NCBI RefSeq assembly: GCF_009389715.1
Contig: NW_024067679.1
Coordinates: forward strand, 248,001 to 312,000
Length of the DNA stretch: 64,000 nucleotides
Direction: 5' to 3'
Source: Phoenix dactylifera
Lineage: Eukaryota; Streptophyta; Magnoliopsida; Arecales; Arecaceae
Shown: positions 47,201 through 58,834 of the stretch, piece after piece
How positions within the stretch are numbered: position 1 is the stretch's first letter
How the letters are laid out: every line of letters starts with the position of its first letter
Notes under the pieces: generated by a model
Database searches by the model: none
What the model saw: the letters and a program-made list of their open reading frames with translations, nothing else
What the model was told of the DNA's origin: nothing
Position numbers and translations under genes: made by a program

Positions 47201-50152
47201 GAGCTGAGCAGGAGGAAGGGAAGGAGGTACTCGGCTTACCTCCGACGGCCGAGTTGCTTCAAACCGGCCTGCGATCCGCCGGCGATGGTTGACGGTGGAG
47301 ATCAGAGGGTAGACAAAGGAGGAGGCGGGGAAGGGGAGTAGAGGATCCCGACGCATCTAGTGGTGATGGTGAATGGCATCATCGGAAGGTCCCGTACTAC
47401 GGGACGGATCGATCCCTTTCCTGTTTGCTTTTTATATTTTTTTAGTAATGAATTTGCGACCCTCTGGTTTTAAAAATCTCATTGTTTTGATCCCTCTTAT
47501 GGCCCCCGCTGGCCGGCTGGCCCCCTCCATATTCCTGTCCCAACCCCGGCATCAAACCCTATAAGTCTTGCACTGCCACTTCTGGTACTGGGTGCCGGAT
47601 TTCCGACTATTTCGTTGCTCATCCGCCGTCGCCTTCTGGTCCTGCGATTTCCTCCTCGCTCTTAACAACTCCAACTCCACGAACCCCATCCTCTATTTTT
47701 ATGGGGTAGAAGACTAGGTTAGGGGCCCTGGAAGAGAAATTATATTAGATGGACTAGATTAAATGGGTCAGGTCTATTAAACAGGTTAAACAGGTCGGGT
47801 CGGGTTATCTGTTTAATAAACAGGTCGGGTTCAGGTTGTAATTCCGGACCTGTTTAATAAACAGATGGGGTTCATGTTTATGATTTTCTGACCCGACCTG
47901 CATATGACCCGACCCGTTTATGTCTAACCCGACCCGATTGCCACCCCTAGAGTTTGTCTAATAGGGTCTTCCTGACTCAAAAATGGTAGCATACTCAACA
48001 TGTCACTGAGCCCATCTCAAACTTTGTCACAAAGTCCATAGTCTAGCATTAGCTAAAATAGAGTTAAGAGTTGAGTTTATTTTATCTCATGCCAAGTCAA
48101 GTTGTAGTGGATTTTAGTCTTTGTTTTGCAGTGAAGTCAAATATTTCACTGTCAGCCACTGCTGATATAACATATGTTCTGGAGATGATCCATTCTTCAG
48201 CTCCCCTCCCAAATTATGAATAACATGCATTGAATGGTGTGGACAGAAATGAACTTCAATCTTGTTGGTGATTAGTAATGAGAAATGTGGCTCGAATGAA
48301 AGAGACATTCCAGGAGGATACTTGTTGCAACTGAAACAAGAATTCCCGTTCCAGAAGCACAAGAGACAGCAGGCTTTCTTGATGGACCAAAGGGAGGTGG
48401 TGGATTGGACACGCATTTACAGTTTCACTTATATACAATATTACACTTCAAGGAAAGTTGACAAAAATAAAGAACCTCTATAACACATAATACTCTAAAA
48501 TGTTATATAATAAGTTGCTATAACTTTGTTTTCCTTATATATTTTGAAATTCTTTTAATTTTTTCATCATTTTTTTGCCCAAAACCAGAATTTCCGAAAC
48601 CAAAACCCAAACAAGTTTTCAAAGTTCAAAGACTTCAGTTGTCGAATAGTTGGATTCTTATCCTTCATTATAGACCATAAGATATGAGATAGAGAAGTTG
48701 GCTGTTAGTAGACAATAACTTAGCAGTTGACAATTTATGAACTGGGTGTCAGGACTAGGTCAAATATTATATCAAGATATGAATGGGCAGGAGAAGGAAA
48801 GGTATAATCAGATTGACTGTAGCAAAACCTGCAACAAAAATTATAGGTGTAAATAAATCAACATGCTAAACCTATAGTAGAATCAAAAAAGTAAAAGCAA
48901 ACATCAAGGTCTCAAATATCTTAGGAATTGGTTCTTGAGAGGAATTTGCAGTCCTGATGGAGAGTTTGGCATTACCTCAAACCCATCATAGGCATGCTAA
49001 TATAATAGACTGCCGGTTTCTGATTTAGGTAAAAGAAGACCGAACTAGGAAAATAGACGAAATTTGTTGAATCAATACAAAGATAATCTCTATGTTAGAA
49101 AACTAGGAAAATAGACAAGTAGGTGAATGGGCGTGCCGCATTTAAAAAGGAAAAAAAAAACAGACCTAACTTCTCCTTAATCTTGCCATGGATCCAAATA
49201 AAGATCGAATTTTATTGGGCTTGACTGCATAGAGGAATCCAAAGAAAAAAAAAAACTTATCTCCTTCACCAAAATCAAACAGTGGTGAAAAACAGTACCC
49301 AAAACCAACACAAAATTACTGGGGATTTGTGAGAGGGAGAGGGGGAGGTGGAGAGGGCCTGCTGTCAGTGGTCATTGGCAGTGGTTGTGGTGGAGAGAGA
49401 GAGAGAGGTCTGTGGCCTGCTAGTGCCTGACCGGTAGCAGGATCGGTTGAGGGATAGTGGAGAAGAGAGAGGGACCAAGGGCAAAACGAGAGGAGATGAG
49501 ATCCGATGATCGTGGGATCAAAAAATGGCTTGAGTTTTTTATTTTAGTCATTCAGGATATTGCATTCCTGCACTGATTTGAACTTGCTTGCCTTGTGAAC
49601 CAAAAAAACTATTCCCATTTGCTCTGGGTTTGTAGTATTTAGGATGTGAAACCAGGCAGTCTTGGCAGATCCTGCCCTTTCCAAAGAGGTTCTAAAGGTA
49701 TAATAGTCATCTAGGAAAACGAGTCCAATGAAGTTACTTGGAAGTTAAACCACCAGGTTTATTTTGTCCCATTCATTAAGTAATAGGGTTTGTTGTCTTT
49801 AATTTAAAATAGGGCTATCTGAGCTTTGAGCTTGTAAAATGGATTAGCTCTTCTTTTTTCAGAGTAAAAATATGGACTAATCTGTCGAAATCTCAAAGAA
49901 TATTGTGGATTAGTTTCTTTGCCGTAGTCCAGGAACCGCAGGGCCAATGTTGTTTTCGGTTCTTGTAATTCTCTCTCTTAAGTAGTCTCATGTATTTTGT
50001 TTGAAAGGATTATTTACTAATTTGTGTATATGCTGATTGCATGATACCAGTCGGAGAGTGCACAAGGTGAAGCTGCTGCCAATGCAATGGCGGGCCGGGG
50101 TCGTGGAGCAGCCCTTCGTGGTCGTGGTGGAAGAGGCATGCGAAGACGTTGA
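38204..50152 (+). CDS. CCT7: T-complex protein 1 subunit eta (CCT7), cytosolic chaperonin subunit
   Basis: ATP-driven group II chaperonin subunit; eight CCT subunits form a two-ring cytosolic complex that folds tubulin, actin and other proteins. Exons: 38204-38218, 38302-38562, 39323-39448, 39536-39739, 41744-41913, 41989-42124, 42302-42418, 42587-42706, 42800-42897, 42972-43061, 44409-44491, 44570-44659, 44751-44825, 50051-50152. The deduced product is about 560 residues, the usual family length. It starts [15 protein letters not shown] and carries [17 protein letters not shown], the ATP-site GDGTTT (residues 94-99), GGGAVD, and a Gly/Arg-rich tail ending GMRRR. Exons 1-8 join in frame. Exon 9 lacks one base, exon 11 has one base too many, and the exon 11/12 join needs one more base removed. 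These may be assembly errors or a broken allele. Intron 13 is 5.2 kb. Confidence 0.93.
40431..40456. repeat. Poly-T/poly-G tract in intron 4
   Basis: About 12 T followed by about 14 G, then a G-rich stretch to about 40500. A similar T-to-G junction lies in intron 13. Confidence 0.9.
42836..42850 (+). other. Single-base deletion in CCT7 exon 9
   Basis: Exon 9 is 98 bases though its neighbours are phase 0. After HDAIM the frame runs into a TAA, whereas a shift by one base gives [18 protein letters not shown], the expected family sequence. The missing base lies near 42842. Confidence 0.85.
44430..44445 (+). other. Single-base insertion in CCT7 exon 11
   Basis: After LCDNA the frame gives a stop (TGA at about 44446). 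Dropping one base in GCCTGG restores [17 protein letters not shown]. Confidence 0.85.
45814..45857. repeat. Poly-T/poly-G tract in intron 13
   Basis: About 18 T followed by about 25 mostly uninterrupted G. Such tracts are hard to sequence, so length is uncertain. Confidence 0.9.
46870..47950. mobile_element. Possible non-autonomous DNA transposon in CCT7 intron 13
   Basis: The left part has ACCCGTTTAAACCCGTATAA-type repeats at about 46878-46912. The right part has many CAGGTCGGGT and GACCCGACCCG repeats and ends CCGATTGCCACCCCTAG, the inverse of a GGGGTGGCAATCGGG terminus that I associate with hAT-like elements. The middle (46960-47370) is GC-rich and looks like a gene's 5' region. No matching left terminus or target duplication was found, so class and limits are uncertain. 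Confidence 0.35.
47950..50040. other. Remainder of CCT7 intron 13
   Basis: AT-rich with a purine-rich GC patch at about 49325-49500. No coding sequence or repeat class recognised. Confidence 0.4.
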
Positions 50153-51835
50153 TTTCCCTGTACCAGAGCTGTATGACTTTATTTAGGTACTCAAGTTTTC
50201 GAGTCAGTTATGTTTCTTGAGGTGCTGCTGTTAGCATTCGGCTTGTAACTCGTGGGAGTTTAGGCATGTGCCAGGCCTGCTTGAAACAGATGGGAGCTGC
50301 TAATTCTTTAGTTAACGTAGCAGTCTCAAATCATTTTGTTCAAAAGCCTGTCGTTCTGTATGTTGGATTGCATGAGAGGGGGAAAAGAAAGTAAACCTGC
50401 CACTTGATTTATCTTATTTCTCAAATTTAATTATTTTGCTAGGGGATTTTCTTTTGGTGCTGCAAGATTTCTTATTTTTTCTGAAATTTCTAATCTTCAT
50501 TTTGAGGGTTCTTCTTGTCTGTTGTCACCCCTGATAGAAGGAAAGGTCATAGATTCCCTGGGTCAAAAGCATTTAGTTTATGTCAACAATAGAACCCTCC
50601 TTGCTGTGGAGGTTGCAGCCTTGTAATATTTTGAGGAAGCTGATAGGGGGCATGTATGTATGAATGTATGTGGTCGCAATCATTGGCTCTACTGATCGAA
50701 TAATGTGCAAAGTTTTCTGATGGTCCATTTAATCAGGAAATCGATGCTTGTGCTCTCACCTATGAATGTAAGCTTTAGCCAAATAAAAATTGCTGCATGT
50801 ACTTGGATTTTGTTCCATTTTTGGGCTTAGCATCCAAGAAAATGGTTTATGATTTCATATTCATCAAATAGATTTAAATAACTAGGACGATCACAAATAT
50901 CAACTGATGCCATAGTTGCAATTTCTGTTATGCTAATTTAATATTAGATAAAGATTAATTGGTTATGACATTATAAATATTCTTGAGGTTGGAAAGTGTG
51001 ATGCAAGTATCCAGTATGTGGTCGTATAAAAGGTTGAATTTATAGAACATTCTCCTCATATATTTATACTAGAGGAAAGGCCATAGAATAATGTCAGGGC
51101 TAGCAATTTTTCGCCGGAGAAAGCAGAAGGTAAGAAAATTATCAGGTCGAATTTGGCTGCAGCAAATTGTAGTTAGCTTTGCATCTGAAAAAAGAAAATG
51201 GGAAAGTTTTTTTTTTTCCAGAAATATATAGACTCATTTCTGCATCATTCTAGTTTCTCTCTTTTCTAAATAGTTGAAAAATTCATTTTTTTTTTCAGAA
51301 ACTTAGTTTTGGAGAGCCTTTTCAAAGCAATCAAATATACTCTTATGATCATTATATCTATATAAATTTGAGGGCAAATTCAATTCTAATTTCTAGAAAT
51401 ATATGAGCCCAGATAACCTGTTAAGAGAGATTTGGTCCAAATCTGTTGTAACATTAAACTCAGTTCTGCTCTTGGGTGTTCCTTCTCAAACTTTATTTTT
51501 GAGCCTTAATGGGTCCAGCTTGATTGAGTTGGGCTTATTTCCCGCTTAATTTAAAATTAGTTTTGAGTCTATGAATCACGTTCAAGCATGGGTCAACGAC
51601 CTTTAGTAGGGCCTAGTTTGAGCTCATCTTTACTTGAGCTTTTGCAAATTGAGCTGCGCGGGTCACTTGTTTGGTTTTGCATGCTAGTTTCATTGGTCAG
51701 TGGCATATGTGTATCTTTGTTATATATCAAAAGTACTCGTGTGATTGAGCGTTGTTCGTTCAAAGCTCTATATACAATCACTTGAGATGGAGAACCGACA
51801 GACTAATACTGCTAATAATATATACATGTACATTC
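50153..51835. other. CCT7 3' UTR and downstream spacer
   Basis: The 3' UTR probably extends several hundred bases. No polyadenylation site was fixed and no further gene is seen. Confidence 0.5.
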
Positions 51836-51837
51836 AA

Positions 51838-51870
<33 letters not shown>

Positions 51871-51872
51871 TG
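51838..51872. repeat. (TA)n(GA)n microsatellite
   Basis: TATATATATATA followed by GAGAGAGAGAGA, then ACTAGGCTACACTCGAGTA, like the left edge at 25865. Confidence 0.85.
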
Positions 51873-52077
51873 GACTAGGCTACACTCGAGTATAGCCAAG
51901 TTCCGACTCCCGATCCAGTCGCCTTTGCTGCTGTTCGATCGATGCAGATGTTGAGGCATTCAAACAGCCAGTCCATTGCATAAAAAAAGAAATAATTAAT
52001 GGGATGGGATAGGACAGGCCACCCACAACTGTGCCCATCCTTCCGGATGCATACCACCCACACACACTCGCTCTTTA

Positions 52078-52320
52078 AGATAAATACTAACTCCAAAATG
52101 ATAAACACCTAATCTACAAGAATAAACATGAACATTGTAGAAATAAACAGGCCACTTGCTATGAGGAAATCCTAAGTGCTTAAAAATAAACACTAATCTA
52201 TTGAGAGTTAACATTATCTTTATAGGAATAAGTACCAGGCGTCCATGATAAACGCTAACCCTCATATAGCAAATATCTAGACTGTGGAAATAAACACAAA
52301 TCTTGCATAAATAAATAGGA
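52078..52320. repeat. Cluster of degenerate AATAAACA units upstream of the Helitron relic
   Basis: AATAAACA, GATAAACA and AATAAGTA variants recur roughly every 20-30 bases, like 3228-3402. Confidence 0.4.
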
Positions 52321-52403
52321 AATATTTTGGCTTGGAGCAGGGAGAGGAAGAAAGAGAGATGCATCTTGAGGGATGGGCAAAGGAATGAGCGGCGTGTAAC
52401 ATA

Positions 52404-54415
52404 ATGTCAAGATATAAGTTCCATCCGCAAGGGAGGCGTCCTATCCAAAAAAAAAATCTGAGTGAAACAACAATTAATGATAACGGATATGCAATCTATG
52501 AAAGAAAAACTGATGAATGTCGAGTTGTTAGAAATGGTGTTGAACTTGATAACATATTTGTTGTTCCTTATGACCTAGATTTGGTTAAATGATACCAAGC
52601 ATATATTATTGTTAAATGGTACAATAAATCGAGGATGATTAAATATTTATTCAAGTATGTTAATAAGGTTCTGATAGAATAAAAGCTGTAATAATAGAAA
52701 ATGTACTAATCAACAATGATACTAGTAGAATAGTGATATGAAGCAGTTAATGACATAAAAATTTATTTCAGTTTTTATATGCATATAAAAATTTGGAGAT
52801 TATTTCAATTTGATATACACTTTAGAGAGCCAACAGTTGAGCAATTGGTTGTTCATATACCATATATGAACATAGCTGCTTATCATAAAACTTAAAGTTT
52901 GGCATCGTTCCAAAAAAAAAAACAATGTGGAAAAAACTATGTTCCCTGAATGGGTGCAAAATAATAAAGTTCTCAAAGGCGCACGTAAGCTAACTTATTC
53001 ATAAATTCCTACAAAATAAATATGGAATCATAGAGATAAAATTTGGACTATAAAGAAACAACAAAAAAAAAAGAAAATTAGCAGAGTTGTTTATATTCAT
53101 TCCAATTTCAGTGAATTATTTATTTGAGATTACTTTTGAACATGATAAAAAGGACCAAAAATTATGATGAGATCAAAACTGTGAATGATGCTGTTCATCC
53201 CACATTCCAATCTGCATGTAATGTGCTTGGTTTATTAGGTGATGATAAGGAATGGCATGAAGCAGTAAACAGAACTTCAATTGTAAGACTTTGATTATCT
53301 ATTATGGAGTAGCTAATTTGATTAATTATTGGAAATATATTTGAAGATATTCACAGATGACATCATTTCTGGATTAAGAAAAGTTATAGGGTTCTAACCT
53401 ACAGTTCTATAATTGCAATCAAAAAATCATGTCCTACTTGAATTAGAAAAATTATTCAACAGAAATTACAGTTCTCTCTCTAAGTACAATCTATCAACGA
53501 CTCATAGAACAGTTATGGGAAATAAATAACAAATTATTAAGGAAGAGTTGGATTATAATGCCTGCGAATTGCAAAAGAAGCACTCAAAGCTATTCGAAGG
53601 TTTAAATAAGGACAAAGAATTGTTTACAATGAAGTTTTGAATGCAGTAAATAATCCTAAAGGTGAATTATTTTTTGTTTATAGTCACAGAGGAACTGACA
53701 GAACCTATATTTGGCAAATGATTATTTCCAAATTCGTTCCAAAATATAATTTTCTAACTGTTGCTTCTTTAGGAATTGCATCGATTTTATTGCTTGGAAG
53801 ACCAACACTACATTCAAGATAATAAATGCTCAAAATATGAAATAAAAAGGGAAGCCTAGCTTCCAAAATTGATCGAATGTACAAGTTTAATAGTTTGGAT
53901 GAAGCTTCTATGAATCATGAAAATTGTTCTGAAGCTCTTGATAAAGTTTTGAGAGATACTTTGAAAATAGAGATTCAAAAAAGAACGAAAAACAATTTGA
54001 TGGAAAAACTGTACTCTTGGAGGGGGGCTTAGATAAATTATTCCTGTTGTTGTTGGGGTAGTGGGCGGACATAGTTGATGCATCGATTAGTCAATTGTAT
54101 TATGGAAGCACCGCAAAAGTTTTGTATTGAAAAGAAATATGATATTATTGAATAACATTTAGATAATGAATCAAAAATTCAATAGTTAGCTTTGGCAAAT
54201 GGATTTTGGATACTGGTGATTGAAAATAACCCGCTATTATTTTGGAAAAGAGGAAGAAGCAAGTTGGATTAAAATTCCAAATGACTTACATATAAAACCT
54301 AACAAGAATCATGTTCAGAATATTGCTTGGAAGTTTACCAAAAATTTGAAGACCAATTTTGACAATCTGACATACCTAAAGGCGTGACTTCACATCAGGA
54401 TCTCAAAATTTTAAT
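52404..54415 (+). pseudogene. Helitron Rep/PIF1-type helicase remnant
   Basis: The open piece 52404-52592 carries GYAIYERKTDECRVVRNGVE and VVPYDLDLVK, then in the next frame YLFKYVNK and later FDIHFREPTVEQL. This is the Helitron replication-initiator/helicase upstream region. At 53637-53822, FFVYSHRGTDRTYIWQMIIS and VASLGIASILLLGRPTLHSR match the PIF1 helicase ATP site. The Walker A lysine position is degraded (GGTGKT is expected; RGTDRT is seen). Near 54270-54400, IPNDLHIKPNKNHVQNIA fits the C-terminal part. Many stops and frameshifts. Helitron ends (5' TC, 3' hairpin plus CTRR) were not located. Confidence 0.75.
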
Positions 54416-55479
54416 AAAAAACGAACAAAGAACGTTATTTACAGATTTTTTTTTGATCTACGTTTGGGGTATTTCTTCGCATTAATAAACTATGGGTTAT
54501 TTGTTTTCTATTTGTAACTATTTATACCATCAATTGCAGTATGTATAAAAATTGAATGTTGTAGTGTTGACCCAATGGATGATTTTGATAAGTACAAAAT
54601 GTTGCCCAAGAAGACAACCCAAGAGGGGGGGGGAGTGAATTGGTTTTAAGTAATAATTGCAAATTAAAACTTAATGAGTAACTAATTAAACTTTATTGCA
54701 AGTGGATTAATTAGTTTACTATATGCAGTGGATGAAGGGAATGGGAGAGACAATTAAACAATCACAAACACAAGAGATTTTATAGTGGTTCGGAGCTAAC
54801 CCTTGCTCCTACGTCCATCCCGAGCTTCACTTGGGAGTTCACTATAATCCCTCGGATTACAGCCGGTTGTTTTACAAGCTCACAACCCAACTTGTTGTTT
54901 TACGAGATCACAACGAACTCGGTCGGTTTTCACAGGCTCACCGACTAGAACCACCCGATTGTTTTTCCGGGATCACAATCGAACCCTTACACGTTGTTTT
55001 ACCCTCGGCTCACCAACCAACCTTAACACCCTTGATTCAATCCCCTGATTGAATCAGTAAGAAAGCAGTTTGAAAAGAGTACAAGGATAGCTTCTTGAAA
55101 AGCAATATAAATGATATGAATAAAGAAGAGTTAGAAAGCCCTCAAACAGATTTTTGAATGTGAAGAAGGGGCTTGTCAAACTCTGCAACTCCTCTTGAGT
55201 GTGCTGAAGATTTGCTGTCAGAAGGGAAGCCTTGAATGCGAGGAAGACGTTTGGAGGATAGACTTTTTAATGCACTTGTCCTTCTTTCACTTGTATTTAC
55301 TCTTTAGAAGCTTTGGTAGGTGGAAATCTCTTTTGCTTTGAATGGAGTGTCTCTCTCCTTCCTCTATTACTATTTACTCTAGCTATTTAAGCAATCTCCA
55401 TCGAAAACTAGCCGTTAGATACACTTTTAGTGCCGTTCTGCACAATCTGCAACTCCTGACACAGTGTCCGTTGGGATCG

Positions 55480-56310
55480 GAGTCGACTCGCTCGATCTGG
55501 AGTCGACTCGGCTGTTGCTGGAGCCGACTCATGCTTTACTGGAGACGACTCGCCCACTGTTCAAAATTTGAAATAAAGTGCTGTCCCGTTCTGGAGTCGA
55601 CTCGGCCAAACCTGGAGTCGACTCGCCAATGTCCGGAGATGACTCTCCTTTCTGGAGACGACTCATTTTTCAGGAATCCAAAGATCTTTCTTTCGGGTTT
55701 ACTTCCTCGAGTCGACTCGGATTCTCTTGGAGTCGACTCGGCTCTCAGAGCCAGAAAAACTGGTCTTCTGTCTTTGGAGTTGAACTGCCTCGGAGTCCGA
55801 CTCGCACTTTGCTGGAGTCGACTCGGCTCTCAGGACACCGAAAAACTGGTCTTCTGTCTTTGGAGTTGAACTGCCTCGGGAGTCGACTCGGACTTTGCTG
55901 GAGTCGACTCGGCTCTTAGACACCGAAGTTGGCTCTCTGACTTTTAGTCTTGCATTCCTCTGAGAGTCGACTCTTGCTTCTTTAGGAGTCGACTCGCCAA
56001 CCGTCGGAGTCGACTCGAGTTCTTCTGGAGTCGACTCGGCTCTCAGAGTCCAAAACAACTTCTTTGTCTTTCTGTCTGTTACTCCTTGGAGTCGACTCGA
56101 AACTATCGGGGGTCGACTCGGCAAGCATCGGAGTCGACTCGAATTCTTCAGGAGTCGACTCGGTGACAGGGTCTGAGATTCATCTTTCTGTCCTGCTGTC
56201 TGTTCTCAGTCGGAGTCGACTCGCAATGTGCCGGAGTCGACTCGAGCCTGTGCCAGAACGTCTGAAACACTTGGAGTCGACTCGAAATCTTTCGGAGTCG
56301 ACTCGAGTTT
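55480..56310. repeat. Array of the palindrome GAGTCGACTC in the copia B LTR
   Basis: About twenty copies of GAGTCGACTC (often CGAGTCGACTCG or GGAGTCGACTCGG), plus near matches such as GAGACGACTC, spaced irregularly about 15-60 bases apart. Each copy is its own reverse complement and contains a SalI site. Palindrome clusters in LTRs are known in Sireviruses, though with a different core in maize; the role here is unknown. Confidence 0.95.
55730..55925. repeat. Two-copy tandem duplication inside the palindrome array
   Basis: A unit of roughly 95 bases with GAAAAACTGGTCTTCTGTC and TTTGGAGTTGAACTGCCTCG occurs twice in a row, with a third partial copy starting GGAGTCGACTCGGCTCTTAG. Confidence 0.85.
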
Positions 56311-56497
56311 CAGACTTTGGTTCAAACTGAGTTCCATACTTAGCCAAAATGTATTGAACCAAAGCTAGAGACAATTAAACATAAATTCACAAATATTTGG
56401 CTGAAACACTAGATTGAATTCATTAGTATAACATAAGATATACTCAAATGCTTTGAGCTCATCAAAATCAAATAGGGTTATAATCAATCACTCCACA

Positions 56498-56512
56498 ATC
56501 TCCCCCTTTTTG
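56498..56512 (-). promoter_or_regulatory. Copia B polypurine tract
   Basis: AAAAAGGGGGAGAT on the minus strand, directly before the 3' LTR. Confidence 0.8.
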
Positions 56513-57179
56513 ATGATGACAAAACATTGAGTATTTGTAAAGTGAATTGCTCAACCAAAAGGAGATTTATAATAAAGTTTTGAAATGAATTCAAGTGTCT
56601 AGTCATTTAATTTATCCAAAATTGAAAGGTGTGAAACAGTAAATCCTGAAGTTAAAGCTCCCCCTTTCATTTGGAATTATATAAGCCTTCATGTCATGCA
56701 ATCAATTGTTTGGCTTATATGTGTTTTAATGAATTTGCTTTCTTAAAATTTCAGATTCTCCCCCTCAACATATGCATTCAATTTTGTTTAGAGGAAAAAT
56801 CTGACAATTTGTTCTTGAGTATGATTCAACTAATCTCGAATATCCCTTGAATAGATTCTGGAGATTACTCCTTTAGGAGCCCCAACAGAGAGATAATGAG
56901 CCTCGAGGTATCGAATCCACTAAGAACAAATTACTTTTTGCTTTAAGAATTTTCTTTTTAGTGATTCCCTTTACATTTCAATTCAATATATTTTCTCCCC
57001 TTTTTGTCATCATAGCAAAAAGACAGAAAAGCACAGAAAAGTACAAGCACTCAAGAATGCACAATTTTGAAAGGAAATTTCTACTCATTGTATTAAATTC
57101 AAATTTGAGTACAAGTGTGAACACATATCAAAAGAAGTCCTCAAGGGACTGTACATCACAAAAACAGATACAAATACAC

Positions 57180-58664
57180 TAATTCTTCTTTGTAGTGGAG
57201 GATGTGGCTCCTTACTTAGTCTAGTGTGTTTGATGACCATGCTTAACCCCTCATTGATGTTCCCTAGTTGTTCGAGAATCTCCGAGGTGGTTCTAGACTG
57301 AGTCGAGGAAATGTTGTTCACACTCTCCTGGAGGGTGTCAAGCTTGAAGATCAGTGCATTGGCTAGCCGCTCTGCACCCTGACTCTGGTTGCCTAGCTCA
57401 TGTCTGATGCTGTCTCGCATCTTCTTGTGTCGTCCTTGACGTCACTTATGTTCCAGTATTGAGCTTGAACTAGGCTTCGAATATTGAATATCTCCTCCTT
57501 CAGATTTGCAACCATCTCTGTCACGGCTGCTAAGGAGGGAACTAGCTCGGTGGAGGGAGCACTCTGAGGACCTCGGAGCTCCCTCAGTAGATCATCTCTC
57601 AGTTCCCTCACTATCTCCTGCCGCAACTCTCGGAGCTGCTCAGAAGATATCCGAACCTCCAGGGCTGCTGCTGAAGGTGGGGCAGTGGAGGTGGAGGCTC
57701 AGTATAGGTAGGAGCAGAGGTGGAAGGAAAGTGGGAGGAGCTATGTCATGGTCCTATCATGATCGGGACTGGGTGAGTGATGAGTGGTAGGGTCAGAAGG
57801 TGTAGATGTGGATGTGGATGATTTCCTAACCCAGACTCCCCCTACCTTGTGGAATCCCATCCGATGAAAGGTCCCCTCACCCATGCGATCTGTAAAACGC
57901 AGTGAGCGAGAGGGTTCCCCCTCAGGAATAGGAACCTCTAACTTCTAAATATCAGAGTGAATAACATACCGTAAGGGAGACTCAGCCTAGGTTTATCTAG
58001 GGGTTCACAAAGGTATTTGTAGATGAGTTTTGGAAAGTTGATGGGAGTGTCTTGGAGGAGGTAGAACATCAAGGCCAGGTCTCTCTCGGAAATAAAGTCA
58101 AACCTACCAGTCTTTGGGAAGAGAGTCCTAGAGATGATACTAAGGAGAAGCCGCATTTCAGCCGAAAGCTGATTTGCGAACACCTCCTCTATGGGGGCAG
58201 AGGTGGACTCCCTAAATGGCCGTAAGGGCCTCTGTCCTATCGGAGGGGTGTGTGGGAACAATCCCCTCACTCGAGAGATGGAGGACTCGAGCAATGAAGT
58301 CCTCCGAGATGAAAATAGGGACACCCAAACAGTTCCCTGGATACCCCCGCTAACCCGTGCGACAGTACCATAGAATTCCCTAACTAACCCTGGATAGGTA
58401 GGGAGGTCAAGTGTGCAGAAAAACTCTAAACCCTGGGCCCTAAGTGATGCCCTAGGTTGAACCCTTCCCGGGAGAGGAAGTCAAAGTTGACTTGCCTCCC
58501 GGTAGAGACAACCTTCCCGGCGCATGAGCGCGAGGGAACCGGCCTAGGCGGGGAAGGAACCGGAGGTGGTGGCCTCGCCGGTTCGTTCCGAGCCTTGGAC
58601 CGTCGCTCGGCCCCACTCGGGAGACGGGTCTCTTTCGGCTCGGGACAATGACCTTCCTAGGCAT
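57180..58664 (-). pseudogene. Copia B env-like (third) ORF
   Basis: Minus-strand pieces: a basic, Pro/Ser/Arg-rich start (MPRKVIV) at 58664; a core at 58324-57938 with SAEMRLLLSIISRTLFPKTG and KPRLSLPYGMLF; and a C-terminal part at 57626-57190 rich in heptad-like Leu, Glu and Gln (LRDDLLRELRG, VANLKEEIFNIRSLVQAQ, LANALIFKLDTLQ), which suggests a coiled coil. Sireviruses encode an env-like protein here, and SIRE1 has a predicted coiled coil. No clear signal peptide or transmembrane span is seen, so envelope function is not supported. Frame breaks separate the parts. Confidence 0.6.
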
Positions 58665-58834
58665 TTTGACCTAAAGACGGGGAAGGACACGGAAAATAGG
58701 AGGAAAACTCGACGGAGAAGACCTAGAATGGGTCGGAGACGAGTTCGGAGACGGCTCTAGGTTTTGGAACAGTGTCGGCTGTGAATAGAAGTGAGGAATA
58801 AACGTTTCGATTAGGGTTAAAAATCGGATTCCCG

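Larger units (their letters stand above)
54600..56497 (-). repeat. 3' LTR of copia B
   Basis: About 1.9 kb, running on the minus strand from TGTGGAGTGATTG to GGGCAACA, so it has the TG...CA ends. It holds the palindrome array at 55480-56310. Confidence 0.85.

Noticed and set aside
48114..48483. Small gene in CCT eta intron 13
   Set aside because: Overlapping short frames on both strands without splice signals or family motifs.
55480..56310. CRISPR array
   Set aside because: The repeats are only 10-12 bases, irregularly spaced, and lie inside a plant LTR.
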